Below are positions 18,836 to 27,831 of a stretch of 64,000 bases of DNA, in pieces; the stretch's first letter is position 1; the number at the start of each line of letters is the position of its first letter. The translations under genes and the position numbers were made by a program. The notes below the pieces were generated by a model. That model ran no database searches. It saw nothing but the letters and a program-made list of their open reading frames with translations, and had not been told where the DNA came from. The stretch lies in assembly GCA_016721425.1 (NCBI GenBank), contig JADKID010000042.1, forward strand, positions 248,001-312,000, given 5' to 3'. This stretch comes from Bryobacterales bacterium (GTDB lineage Bacteria; Acidobacteriota; Terriglobia; Bryobacterales; Bryobacteraceae).

Positions 18836-19225
18836 ATGAAAATTGCAGTTTGCGCAGCCGGAGCGGACTCAGCCAGCCCTGTTCATGGCCACTTCAGCAG
18901 CGCGCCATGGTTGCTGATTCACGATGATGCCGCCGGGACCTGGCAGGCCATTGCGAACTCGGGCGAACACGTCAACGGCCAGTGCGCTGGCGGACGGCTG
19001 GCTACCATGTTGAGCGGCCTGGGTGTCACGGCCCTGGTCACGGGGCAGTGCGGGGCCGGTGCGCTCGCCGCACTCGGCGCTGCTCAAATCGGCGTCTATC
19101 GCGCCGAAGGAGTGACAGCCGGCGAGTCCGTCCGGCAGATCCGGTCCACCACACTGCCACGGATGAAAGATGCCTGCGCCCACGAATCGCACACTCATGG
19201 CGGGCAGTGCGGTCACCACGAATGA
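18836..19225 (+). CDS. NifX/NifB-type FeMo-cofactor binding-fold protein
   Basis: The 129-residue protein has the dinitrogenase iron-molybdenum cofactor biosynthesis fold: SASPVHGHFSSAPWLLIHD (residues ~12-30), GGRLATMLSGLGVTALVTGQ and GAGALAALGAAQIGVY, the RNase H-like fold of MTH1175/NifX. The tail is rich in Cys and His (HESHTHGGQCGHHE), suggesting metal binding. No nif genes are nearby, so a role in Fe-S or metal trafficking other than nitrogenase assembly is more likely. Its TGA overlaps the next ATG (ATGA), so it is coupled with the thioesterase gene. Confidence 0.85.
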   Translation: MKIAVCAAGADSASPVHGHFSSAPWLLIHDDAAGTWQAIANSGEHVNGQCAGGRLATMLSGLGVTALVTGQCGAGALAALGAAQIGVYRAEGVTAGESVRQIRSTTLPRMKDACAHESHTHGGQCGHHE

Positions 19226-19629
19226 GCAGTGGGCTTCCGCCACAGCCAAACAAACGCTGCTTCGCCTGTGGAGCGGAAAACTCCCGCGGGCTCCAGTTGA
19301 CCTTCTTGCCGGGCCCGGATGGCAGCGCCTCGGCGGACTGGCAGACGGACTCCGAATGGGAGAGCTTCAGCGGCGTCATCCACGGTGGCATCATATCCAC
19401 GGTTCTGGATGAAGCCATGTCCAAGGCAGTCACCCTATCAGGCCCAGCCGGACTGACCTGCGAGCTCCGCATCCGATTGCGCCAGCACTTGGTTCCTGGC
19501 GAGCGTGTGACCGTCAGGGGTTGGGTGGTGGAGCGACGCAAGCGCCGGATCCAGACCGAGGCAACACTCCGCGACGCGCGGGGCGTCGAACGCGCCCACG
19601 GCTGGGCAACGTTTCTCACCACAGCCTGA
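19222..19629 (+). CDS. PaaI-family hotdog thioesterase
   Basis: The 135-residue hotdog-fold acyl-CoA thioesterase has the pattern RCFACGAENSRGLQLTF near the N-terminus and GVIHGGIISTVLDEAMSKAV, where the HGG turn and the acidic residue of the central helix form the active site. The C-terminal strand pattern is RVTVRGWVVERRKRRIQTEA. I chose the ATG at 19222 because it overlaps the previous stop in an ATGA junction and gives a normal-length protein. The acyl-CoA substrate is unknown. Confidence 0.88.
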   Translation: MSSGLPPQPNKRCFACGAENSRGLQLTFLPGPDGSASADWQTDSEWESFSGVIHGGIISTVLDEAMSKAVTLSGPAGLTCELRIRLRQHLVPGERVTVRGWVVERRKRRIQTEATLRDARGVERAHGWATFLTTA

Positions 19630-19708
19630 TCCGTCCGATTCTCACGTAACAAGGCAGAGCCATCAAAGTGGCCGGCCGCTGTATGCGCCTGCGTGGCGTA
19701 AAACAGCC

Positions 19709-20620
19709 CTACTGCACCCACCCCAGCTTCCGTAGCACCGTCACCGGTTCCTTCTCGTCAAAGAAGGGTAGCGCCGCCACCTGCCGGCCTCCGTCCAGGG
19801 CGATTCCATACGGCGGATCCGTAAACGGGAACACCTCGCGCAGCGCCTTTGCATCATTCGATACCGCGGCCTGCAAGCCGGTGTCTTTCAGAAAGCTCCC
19901 GGACCACTGCGGATTCACAGTGGGTATTGCCAGCACCTTCACCTCGCCCTTCCACGCATACTTAGACATCCGCTGGGCGCCCGCGAAACAGTGCATGCAC
20001 TCCGGATCGAAGAAGAAGATGATCACCCGCCCCTCGTGCAGTGAGTACGGCTTGCCATCCACAATCACACTGGCCGGAGCCAGCACGCCAGTCTGCTGCA
20101 AAGCCGTCATTCCATAAACGGCGCCGCCAAATACAACAATGGCCCCCAGTGCGGCCGCGGCCGGCTTCCACCCCTCTGCGCTCCGGGCCCACACTCCGGC
20201 CACCAGCGCCGCCAGCAACATCGCCGCGTCGCTGATGAAAAACGCCGGCCCCACCACGCGCTTCAGCCACGGGAAACAACTGCAATCCTCACCCGTCAGC
20301 CTCGCGTAGTTCACCCCCATGTAGACCATGAACGCCAGCAGCAGCAACCCGCACAACGCCGCGCCCCACTTTCGCCAGCGAGGCACCAGGATCATTACCC
20401 CGGCCCACGCCTCCGTGATCCCTACCCCAATGGCAACCAGCAGCGCAATCTGCCTCGGGAACAGCATTTGCACCATGCGCTGCTCGGTGGCCAGCGGATC
20501 CAGCAGCTTCCAGAATCCGGAGACCAGGAACAGCAACGCCAGCGCCACCGCGCACGTCCAGCCCAGCCAGCTTTTCCAGGCGGCGGGCGGCGCAGGCACA
20601 TGTGCAATACTGTCAACCAT
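19709..20620 (-). CDS. MauE/DoxX-like membrane protein fused to thioredoxin-like domain
   Basis: The N-terminal half has four hydrophobic helices with the DoxX/MauE pattern (VSGFWKLLDPLATEQRMVQM; VGITEAWAGVMILVPRW; GEDCSCFPWL, a conserved Cys pair facing the periplasm). The C-terminal half is a thioredoxin/AhpC-like domain with FFFDPECMHCFAGAQ, a CxxC redox site. MauE-type proteins pass electrons for disulphide formation or reduction in periplasmic proteins; the fusion suggests a self-contained relay. I chose the ATG at 20620; its codon overlaps the divergent amidohydrolase ATG in a CATG. Longer starts up to 20704 are possible but would overlap that gene. Confidence 0.8.
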   Translation of the reverse strand: MVDSIAHVPAPPAAWKSWLGWTCAVALALLFLVSGFWKLLDPLATEQRMVQMLFPRQIALLVAIGVGITEAWAGVMILVPRWRKWGAALCGLLLLAFMVYMGVNYARLTGEDCSCFPWLKRVVGPAFFISDAAMLLAALVAGVWARSAEGWKPAAAALGAIVVFGGAVYGMTALQQTGVLAPASVIVDGKPYSLHEGRVIIFFFDPECMHCFAGAQRMSKYAWKGEVKVLAIPTVNPQWSGSFLKDTGLQAAVSNDAKALREVFPFTDPPYGIALDGGRQVAALPFFDEKEPVTVLRKLGWVQ

Positions 20621-22250
20621 GTTGCCTATTGTAGCCCTCCTGGCTGTGGCGCTTGGGATTCCGGCCGCCGCGCAGACTGCCGATTTCATCATCGAGAACG
20701 CCAATATTTACACAGTGAACCCCGGCCAGCCCAAGGCGCGCTCCCTCGCCGTCAAAGCCGACAAGATCGTGGCCGTGGGCAACGACCTCTCCAGCCTCGC
20801 CGGCCCGCAGACCCGGCGCATCAACCTCCACGGCGCCACTGTCATTCCGGGACTCATCGATGCCCACGCCCATCTCCGCGGCCTCGGCGGCTTGCTCGAA
20901 TCCCGCGACCTCCGCCACGTCGCCACCATCGCCGAAATCGCTGCCTATGTCCAGCAGCAGGCCGCCGGAAAACCCGCCGGCGAATGGGTCATCGGGCGCA
21001 ACTGGGACCAGACCAACTGGGGCGGCAAGTTTCCAGCCGCCGCGGATCTCGACGCCGTCGCCGCCGATCGCCCTGTCTTTCTCACCCGCGTCGATGGCCA
21101 CGCCGGCTGGGCGAACACGCGCGCCCTAACGCTCGCCGGCATCACCAATCAAACGCCCGATCCGCCCGGTGGCAAGATCGTGCGCGACGCCCAGGGTAAG
21201 GCCACCGGAATCCTGGTGGACCGCGCTCAGGGCCTGGTGCGCTCCAAAATCCCGCCGTCCACCTTCGCCCAGATCAAACGCCAGTTGGAACTCGCCGCCC
21301 GCGAGTGCGCTCGCCTCGGGCTTACCGGCGTCCATGACGCCGGCGTCTCCCGCGACGACTTGCAGGCCTACCGCGAACTGATCCGCGAAGGGAAGTTCCC
21401 CCTGCGCGTCTGGGCCATGATCGGCGGCGACGGTCCACTGTGGCGCGAATTCGCCGAGCGCGGTCCCGAAATCGGCGACTTCCTCACCGTCCGCTCCATC
21501 AAGCTCGTCGCCGACGGAGCCTTGGGATCTCGCGGCGCCGCGCTTTGGCAGCCCTACTCCGACGACAAGTCCAATTCCGGCCTGATGCTCACCTCCCGCG
21601 AGGACATTGAGCGAATCGCGCGCGTCGCTGCCGCCAAGGGGTTTCAGGTCTGCACCCACGCCATCGGCGACCGCGCCAACCGCACCGTGCTCGACGCCTA
21701 CTCCGCCGCGTTGGGCGGCAAGAACGAAAAACGCTTCCGCGTCGAGCACGCCCAGGTGATCTCCCTGCCGGATTTCAAAACCTTCGCCGACAACTCCATC
21801 ATCGCCTCCGTCCAGTCCACCCATGCCACCAGCGACATGCGCTGGGCCGCTGCCCGCCTCGGGCCCGATCGCGTGGCCGGCGCCTATGCCTGGCGGCGCT
21901 TCCTCAACCTCGGCATACCCGTCGCCAACGGTAGCGATTTCCCTGTGGAAGAGCCCAATCCGATGCTCGGCCTCTACGCCGCCTTCACCCGCCAGGACGC
22001 CCAGGGCCAGCCGCCCCAAGGCTGGATGGCCGATCAGAAGATGACCCGTCAGGAGGCTCTGGAGAGTTGGACTCTCTCCGGCGCCTACGCCGCTTTTGAA
22101 GAGAAGGTCAAAGGCTCCATCGAGCCAGGCAAGTTCGCGGATTTCCTCGTGCTCGATCGCGACGTCATGACGGTTCCGCCGCTCGAACTGCCCGCCATCC
22201 GGATCAAAGCTACCTATCTGGGCGGCAAGGCCGTCTATCAGGCGCCATGA
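20619..22250 (+). CDS. YtcJ-like metal-dependent amidohydrolase, secreted
   Basis: This 543-residue amidohydrolase_3/YtcJ-type enzyme starts with MLPIVALLAVALGIPAAAQT, a Sec signal. Metal ligands are visible in GLIDAHAHLRGLGG (HxH), THAIGDRANRTVLDAY, EHAQVISLPDF and the C-terminal GSDFPVEEPNPM. The family hydrolyses amides or N-formyl groups with a TIM-barrel zinc or iron site; the substrate is unknown. It overlaps the next gene by an ATGA, so both are co-translated. The start codon is shared on the opposite strand with the MauE-thioredoxin gene, leaving no intergenic promoter room. Confidence 0.9.
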   Translation: MLPIVALLAVALGIPAAAQTADFIIENANIYTVNPGQPKARSLAVKADKIVAVGNDLSSLAGPQTRRINLHGATVIPGLIDAHAHLRGLGGLLESRDLRHVATIAEIAAYVQQQAAGKPAGEWVIGRNWDQTNWGGKFPAAADLDAVAADRPVFLTRVDGHAGWANTRALTLAGITNQTPDPPGGKIVRDAQGKATGILVDRAQGLVRSKIPPSTFAQIKRQLELAARECARLGLTGVHDAGVSRDDLQAYRELIREGKFPLRVWAMIGGDGPLWREFAERGPEIGDFLTVRSIKLVADGALGSRGAALWQPYSDDKSNSGLMLTSREDIERIARVAAAKGFQVCTHAIGDRANRTVLDAYSAALGGKNEKRFRVEHAQVISLPDFKTFADNSIIASVQSTHATSDMRWAAARLGPDRVAGAYAWRRFLNLGIPVANGSDFPVEEPNPMLGLYAAFTRQDAQGQPPQGWMADQKMTRQEALESWTLSGAYAAFEEKVKGSIEPGKFADFLVLDRDVMTVPPLELPAIRIKATYLGGKAVYQAP

Positions 22251-22774
22251 CAGTATTCATTCTCGGTCTCCTGTTAGCCGCAACCGGCGCACCGCCCAAG
22301 ATCAACACCCTCTACGACGATGCCGTCCAGGTGGGTCCCGGCCGCATCAGAACCCTGGATATCCCCCTCCCCGTGCGGCCCGTGCGCGTCGTCTGCACGT
22401 ACGAAGTGCTTCGCGGCGGCTCGGGCGTGCGGGTGGTGCTGCTGCGCAAAGAAGACGCCGAACGCTGGGTTCGCGGCGAGGCGCATGACGTCCAGATCTC
22501 TACCTCCTACTCCAAACGCGGGGCCTTTTCCTTCAAACCCCTGGACCCGGACCACTACCAACTGGTCCTCGACAACCGCTTGGAGGGCCGGGGGGCCACT
22601 GAGGTGCACCTTCTGGTCCGCACCGTGGAATCTGAGGAATCGCCCGGACCAATCCGTACGGCCGACCCGGCAAAAGGCCGCACCCTCGTTTTCGCTTCCA
22701 TGGGTCTCTTCGCCGCCGTTGCTGGTCTCTTCACCGTGCGGCTCAGGAGAGGGTTGGCGAACCGGAATGGTTAA
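22247..22774 (+). CDS. small secreted/anchored protein
   Basis: The 175-residue protein has an N-terminal signal (MTVFILGLLLAATGAPP), a soluble beta-rich domain with VRVVCTYEVLRGGSGVRVVL and YQLVLDNRLEGR, and a C-terminal transmembrane helix (TLVFASMGLFAAVAGLFTV) ending in arginines. It would sit in the periplasm with the tail anchored in the membrane. I recognise no family. The ATGA overlap with the amidohydrolase stop suggests co-expression and perhaps a joint envelope function. Confidence 0.72.
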   Translation: MTVFILGLLLAATGAPPKINTLYDDAVQVGPGRIRTLDIPLPVRPVRVVCTYEVLRGGSGVRVVLLRKEDAERWVRGEAHDVQISTSYSKRGAFSFKPLDPDHYQLVLDNRLEGRGATEVHLLVRTVESEESPGPIRTADPAKGRTLVFASMGLFAAVAGLFTVRLRRGLANRNG

Positions 22775-22817
22775 AAAGGCCCCTCGCACTCGGCAATCTT
22801 TCGTCTCACTCTAATAC

Positions 22818-22867
22818 ATCTTCGGGGTACCACCGATAAAGAAGGAGCACGGGAAGTGCCCGAAGAT
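22818..22867 (+). promoter_or_regulatory. long-stem hairpin enclosing the Shine-Dalgarno sequence
   Basis: ATCTTCGGG (22818-22826) pairs perfectly with CCCGAAGAT (22859-22867). The GAAGGAG ribosome site (22841-22847) lies in the 32-nt loop and the ATG of the next gene begins 3 nt after the stem. A smaller CAC/GTG stem lies inside the loop. The 22-nt linear distance between GAAGGAG and ATG is too long unless structure shortens it, so a structured leader is likely. Confidence 0.4.
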
Positions 22868-22869
22868 CG

Positions 22870-25800
22870 ATGTACTGCCAATACTGCCACGCCCCCTTGG
22901 ACCCCGAACTGAACGAGCTGCATGACGGCTTCTGCTCGGCGGCTCATCGCGAACTGCACACGGAAGTGCTGAGACGCAGGGACTCGCTGTCGTTGGAATC
23001 GTCACGGCCAGGCCTTGCTGGCGCAAACAAAACAGAGGACTTCTCGGATGGCTGCCCCATCTGCGGAACCACAATTCCGCTTCTGGCGAAACTGCGCGGC
23101 GCCCGCTTCTGTTCCTCCGATCATGAGGAGCAGTACCAACGGCGAGGCGAAGCTCAGATCCTGGAACGGCTCAACTGGCACGCCCTGGGTGGCGCCGGGT
23201 CCGGCGCAATGCTTTCGGGACGAAAGCCCAAGCTCAGACGCCCCCCCAGCAGGCAGTCGACGGTGGAGCCGCCGGCGCACACCATCCCCATGCCAGAGCG
23301 ACCGGCCCAGTGGATCGGCTCGGCCCTGAGGCCGCCGGAACTCGCTCCGGCGCTGCACCGCCCCATCCCGGATGCCGGCATCGGTCTCGCCCATCGGTTT
23401 GCCAGTCCGGAGCCGCCTCCTGCCTCGCAGGCGCAATGCGCCGCCCCGCTGCTTCCGTCGGTGGAACAGCCGGAGTGGACGGAGACGTCCGCCAACCTCA
23501 TCCCGCCGCCAGCCAGCCCGCTAGTTGAGTCCTGTGCACCGCGGCCGCGCCAACAGATGCCCACGCGGTCCGCCGCCTTGCCTGCACCACAAATCAAACG
23601 CGATGGCGAGTGGGTCCAGCGCACCGAGGCCCATCCCGCCCGTCTGCTCGGGCCGGGGTACGAATTGCAGCCGGTGCTCCCATCCCGACGGCTGTCGCAA
23701 AAAGCTCCTCAGCCTCACCGCCACCAAACCGGCTTCAATGGCGCCGGGGTTGCGGCAACGTCACAGACGTGGGCGCTGGCTCCGGCCATGGCGCCGGCTC
23801 TGGCTGTGCTGACGCCGCCGCGGCTCGGGGTCAATGTCCTCCCACTCCGCTCCAATGCCAATTGGCAGCCGGTTCGTCCGGCGACGAAGTCCCGGTCTGA
23901 GGGAAGTAGAAACGTTGCCATGGCGCAGTGGAGCCAATCCGAGGCGGTTGTCTCGCAGGGCGGCCTCACAGGATTGCCGGCTGATGGACCAGCCTTTGAT
24001 ATCCCGCTGCGGTTCGTGTGCGGATCCATCTGCGCCTGGGATCCCGCCGGCTACGCGCCCGCTCCTCGTCAGACAGTTTGGATGGGCCAGGCCGGGCCTA
24101 CGGCAATGCCCAGCGCCCCGGCACAGCCCGCCGCCGCGGGATGGTCTCAGCAATCGCCCAGCCGCTCGGTTGCCGTCAGCCATTTTGCCCAGCCTGTCCA
24201 AGACGCGCCCACCCATTTACCGCAACCGGCATGGAGGCTCGGCGCCGCCAATCTCGTGCCGCCCGCGCGAACGTCATGGATTGTGGACGGATCGCCGTCC
24301 ACCCTCACCCCAAAGCGTGAGTTCAAACAATACGTGCCAGGGGTCTCCACCCTGTCGAAAGCCGGCCACCCCCTACCGCACTGGAGCGGTGGGTCCGGCA
24401 CGGAGACTGCGCTCGCATTCGGCCAACTGCCCGTTGGCCTGGCGCTCGCTCCAGTTCCGCCGCACCAAGGGCAGGCGGCATTCCGCCCGGCCGCCTTCCT
24501 GTCCAGTGGCTTCGCCAAATCCACGCCGCAGGCATGGAGTGCCGAAACAGCCACCTTCCCAATTCACACTGGGCTCATTGCCCGGCCCGAGCCGACGGCG
24601 GCGGGGCATCTGAAACAGCACCGCGCCGGCACCGTGTTCCTCGGCCCATGCGCCCTGGTCCCGGCTCGGCCTGTTCCCAACTGGAGTGCCACACTCCAGC
24701 CGGCGCCTGTGGTCCAGCTCGCGCCATGCCATCCAGACAGTACGGGGCCTCAGCATCCGCCCCGGCGGTCATCCACCTTCTTTGCCTGCAATTCGCGGCT
24801 CTTGGCATGCGGCCAACTGCCCGTTGGCGTGGCGCTCGCTCCAACTCCGCCGCACCAAGGGCAGGCGGCATTCCGCCCGGCCGCCTTCCTGTCCGGTGGC
24901 TTCGCCAAAGCCACTCCGCAGGCATGGAGTGCCGGAACAGCCGCCTCCCCAATTTACACTGGGCTCATTGCCCGGCCCGAGCCGACGGCGGCGGGGCATC
25001 TGAAACGGCACGGGGCCGGCACAATTCCCTTCCGCCCAGGCGACCTGGTCCCGGCTCGGCCTGTTCCCAACTGGAGTGCCACGCTCCAACCGGCGCCTGT
25101 GGTCCAGCTCGCGCCATGCCATCCAGACACTACGGGGCCTCAGCATCCGCCCCACCGGTCATCCACCTTCCTTACCTGCAAACAGCTGCGATTGGAGTTC
25201 GGGTTGAACTGGGCTCTCCCTGCCGTCGAATGGCCCGCCAGCGGCGCGCCAATGCCCACAGCCGGCACCCCCGGCGTCCCTGCCGTGGCAGTCTATACGA
25301 TTGGGCGCCGCAAGGCGCCGGCCGGCGCTCGGCCCAGCCTCTCCCCCTCCGTGCCCAAGACGACGGCCACGAACAGTACCGCCCACGCCTTTGCCACCCC
25401 GGCGATCGGAAACCAGGCCCTCACAGTGCCATCTGCCGAGCCACCTTCCTGGACGGCCATCCTCCCATCGTCCCGGAGCGTGGCCACAGGCATGGTAGCT
25501 CCGCGACCCCTTGCCGCTGCCCGCATCACGCCGGCGTGGATCGATGTGCCTTTGGGCGGAGTGCTGCAAACGCTGCCACTGGCGCCGGCATCTCTTCCTA
25601 GGGTGGTTGACCCGGCTCGGCGAGAAACCACCGCGTCTCTGCAATCCACTCGATTGCCCGCCCGGACCACCCGTCCGTCGGCATGCTACCTGGCCCCCCA
25701 GCGCCCGTGCCGCCCTCCGTCGGTGGCGCCCACCGCGTTCACCCAGGGTACGTTCCGGAAGTATCCGGCCGAGGCTGGTTCCGCGTTCCGGCCTTTAGCA

Positions 25801-26070
25801 ATGGAGACGGTTGAGCCTCCTCGTCCGCTACTTCTCCTCGCATCGGATACCGATCCCGCTTCCGCTATTTTCACCGCGCCACGCGTGGCGCCCACCACGC
25901 GGTTACTTGGCCTCGCTCACCGTCCGCCGGCTTCGCTCGGCCGCCTGGTCGCTTCCGGGAAGTGGAGCCGAAAGCCGTCATATCCCGTCAGACTGAGGAC
26001 TCCATCGATGCAAATCCTCTTTGGCCCAGCGCCAAAGCACCCAAATGAGCTAAAGCGAGCGCCTGAGTGA
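22870..26070 (+). CDS. twin zinc-finger protein with ~950-residue Pro/Ala-rich disordered region
   Basis: The 1066-residue protein begins with two treble-clef-like fingers of identical spacing: C3-X2-C6-X15-C22-X3-H26 and C62-X2-C65-X15-C81-X3-H85 (CQYCHAP...FCSAAH; CPICGTT...FCSSDH). The remaining ~970 residues are rich in Pro, Ala, Arg, Gln and Trp with no predicted domain, and contain a recent tandem duplication of about 130 residues. No signal peptide or membrane helix is seen. The fingers suggest a nucleic-acid or protein binding role in the cytoplasm. I recognise no named family. Codon use follows the genome; the frame is clearly selected, since it stays open for 3.2 kb and includes the structured N-terminus. 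Confidence 0.75.
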   Translation: MYCQYCHAPLDPELNELHDGFCSAAHRELHTEVLRRRDSLSLESSRPGLAGANKTEDFSDGCPICGTTIPLLAKLRGARFCSSDHEEQYQRRGEAQILERLNWHALGGAGSGAMLSGRKPKLRRPPSRQSTVEPPAHTIPMPERPAQWIGSALRPPELAPALHRPIPDAGIGLAHRFASPEPPPASQAQCAAPLLPSVEQPEWTETSANLIPPPASPLVESCAPRPRQQMPTRSAALPAPQIKRDGEWVQRTEAHPARLLGPGYELQPVLPSRRLSQKAPQPHRHQTGFNGAGVAATSQTWALAPAMAPALAVLTPPRLGVNVLPLRSNANWQPVRPATKSRSEGSRNVAMAQWSQSEAVVSQGGLTGLPADGPAFDIPLRFVCGSICAWDPAGYAPAPRQTVWMGQAGPTAMPSAPAQPAAAGWSQQSPSRSVAVSHFAQPVQDAPTHLPQPAWRLGAANLVPPARTSWIVDGSPSTLTPKREFKQYVPGVSTLSKAGHPLPHWSGGSGTETALAFGQLPVGLALAPVPPHQGQAAFRPAAFLSSGFAKSTPQAWSAETATFPIHTGLIARPEPTAAGHLKQHRAGTVFLGPCALVPARPVPNWSATLQPAPVVQLAPCHPDSTGPQHPPRRSSTFFACNSRLLACGQLPVGVALAPTPPHQGQAAFRPAAFLSGGFAKATPQAWSAGTAASPIYTGLIARPEPTAAGHLKRHGAGTIPFRPGDLVPARPVPNWSATLQPAPVVQLAPCHPDTTGPQHPPHRSSTFLTCKQLRLEFGLNWALPAVEWPASGAPMPTAGTPGVPAVAVYTIGRRKAPAGARPSLSPSVPKTTATNSTAHAFATPAIGNQALTVPSAEPPSWTAILPSSRSVATGMVAPRPLAAARITPAWIDVPLGGVLQTLPLAPASLPRVVDPARRETTASLQSTRLPARTTRPSACYLAPQRPCRPPSVAPTAFTQGTFRKYPAEAGSAFRPLAMETVEPPRPLLLLASDTDPASAIFTAPRVAPTTRLLGLAHRPPASLGRLVASGKWSRKPSYPVRLRTPSMQILFGPAPKHPNELKRAPE
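24421..25180 (+). repeat. tandem duplication inside the disordered protein (unit 390 nt)
   Basis: The unit starting GGCCAACTGCCCGTTGGC at 24421 recurs at 24811, an offset of exactly 390 nt (130 codons). By eye roughly five in six amino acids match between the copies, and long DNA stretches are identical. The second unit ends near 25180, where the protein diverges (LRLEFG). Confidence 0.9.
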
Positions 26071-26178
26071 GACAAAATTTTAGCCCGAGCCTAAACGAAG
26101 CAGCAGTTCAGCCGATTACCTAGGTAGGTCCAAGAGAAGCACTTCCTCCTGAACGGAGACGATGGCGGAGTAATCCAA

Positions 26179-27813
26179 ATGCAACCAGCAGACAGAATCG
26201 ATCAGATGGCATACGCACCACTCGTGGCCAAACTAACAATCCAGCCCCAGACTACCTCGCCGGAACTGGGAAGAGCAGCAGCGCTGCACCTACGTGGTGA
26301 GAAACGAGAGGCTTCGGAGGAGTTGGCTACCCTACTACTTCGGGCGCCCAACAACCCGGAGGCGCTCTGCAGCCACGCGCGCATCCAAATGGAGTTGGGT
26401 GAGTTTGACTCCGCCGCCAAGAGTTGGGAGCGCTATCACCGGCTGGCTGAGGGCAATTCGGAAACTCGCGGCGCCATGGCCCAGTGCCTCCAGCAAACCG
26501 AACGCTGGCCCGAGGCGGAGTCCGCTTTCCGCGTGGAACTGGAGAAGGACCCCGCCAATAGCCAGGCGCGCCTCGGGCTTGGCCTGAGCCTGCTCCACAC
26601 CCAGAAGCACGAAGAAGCGGCAACCATACTGCAACTGTACCTGGAGAAGCACCCGGACGATGTCGCGGCGCGCTTTGGCCTCGCGGTTGCCTACCAGATG
26701 ATTGGCGAGTTCGATGATGCGGCCGGCCTCTACGAGGCGCTGGTGGATGAAGGCAGCCAGCAGAAGGAATCTCTCGGCAACCTGATCGCCCTTTACCGCC
26801 AGCAAAAGGACGCAGACCGGCTCATGAACTGCAGTGTGCGGCTCCTCGCGCTGGGCGAAACTTCGCCCGCCGCTCTCGAGGGCGCCGCCTTTGCCTCGTT
26901 TCTACAAGGTGACTTCGCGGATTCGGCCCACTGGTGCGAGCGCCTCGTCCAGGTGGAAGCCACGCGCAGTGACCGCTGGATGAACCTCGCTCTGGTCCGC
27001 AGCAAGCAGGGCGAAACTGAGGAAGCAGTCCGCGCCTATGAACGGGCCATCGCCATCCAGGACGATCTGCCGGAAGCCCATATTCAGGTCGTGCATCTGC
27101 TGGTCGACGCCGGCGATGCCAGTGAGGCCATGCACAAGGCAGAGCGCGGTATCAGCAGTTGCCCGGATACCGATGAGCTATACAACGCCCTGGCCGTTCT
27201 GCTGGAGCGCGAAAAACGAAACTCCGAGTCGGAAGAGGTGTGCCAGGTTGCCGTCCAGCGCAAGCCGAAAAACGCCGAGGCTTGGTTCCGCCTCGGCAAT
27301 CTGCGCCTCGCCCGCAATGCCGCCGACGAAGCCAAAGAGGCGTTCAAGACCTGCACGGTGCTGAAGCCGGAATGGCACGAAGCCCGGCTCAATCTGGCGC
27401 TGGCCCACAACGACGCGGACGAGTGCAAGGAAGCTCGCGCTGAGCTCGACACTGTGCTCACCGCCCAGCCTGACTGGGAGCCCGCTCTGCGCGCCCGCGC
27501 CGTCGTCTGCCTCAAGTCCGGCGCACAGGATCAGGCCCTGGCCGATCATCGCCGCCTCATCGAACTCGGCAAGGCCGATCCCGAGGTCTACTACAACGCC
27601 GGCCTGCTGGCCGAATCCCTCATGGGTCCTGAAGCGGCCTCGGTCTTCTATCGCGAAGCCGTCGCCCAGCGGCCTGATTTCGTCTGTGCTCTCGTCAACC
27701 TCGGCCACGCCCTCGAGGCCACCGGCCGCGAAGCCGAGGCCAAGAAGGCTTGGGCCGACGCCATGAACGTCGAGCCCGAACTGGCCAAAGAGTACTTCCG
27801 GGTTCCTGCCTAA
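26179..27813 (+). CDS. tetratricopeptide repeat protein
   Basis: The 544-residue protein consists almost entirely of TPR helices, with about 12-13 units. Examples are AAALHLRGEKREASEELATLLLR, LGLGLSLLHTQKHEEAATI and FRLGNLRLARNAADEAKEAF. No signal peptide or membrane segment is seen, so it is probably a cytoplasmic scaffold. A GGAG site precedes the ATG; directly upstream is a three-codon ATG-GCG-GAG-TAA leader at 26162. It lies 108 nt after the zinc-finger protein gene and may share its transcript. Partner proteins are unknown. Confidence 0.85.
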   Translation: MQPADRIDQMAYAPLVAKLTIQPQTTSPELGRAAALHLRGEKREASEELATLLLRAPNNPEALCSHARIQMELGEFDSAAKSWERYHRLAEGNSETRGAMAQCLQQTERWPEAESAFRVELEKDPANSQARLGLGLSLLHTQKHEEAATILQLYLEKHPDDVAARFGLAVAYQMIGEFDDAAGLYEALVDEGSQQKESLGNLIALYRQQKDADRLMNCSVRLLALGETSPAALEGAAFASFLQGDFADSAHWCERLVQVEATRSDRWMNLALVRSKQGETEEAVRAYERAIAIQDDLPEAHIQVVHLLVDAGDASEAMHKAERGISSCPDTDELYNALAVLLEREKRNSESEEVCQVAVQRKPKNAEAWFRLGNLRLARNAADEAKEAFKTCTVLKPEWHEARLNLALAHNDADECKEARAELDTVLTAQPDWEPALRARAVVCLKSGAQDQALADHRRLIELGKADPEVYYNAGLLAESLMGPEAASVFYREAVAQRPDFVCALVNLGHALEATGREAEAKKAWADAMNVEPELAKEYFRVPA

Positions 27814-27831
27814 AACGCTCGAAAACCCGTC

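Noticed and set aside
24534..25601. 355-codon open frame in another frame of the disordered protein
   Set aside because: It spans the tandem duplication, so its openness is copied; the main frame has the zinc fingers and continuity.
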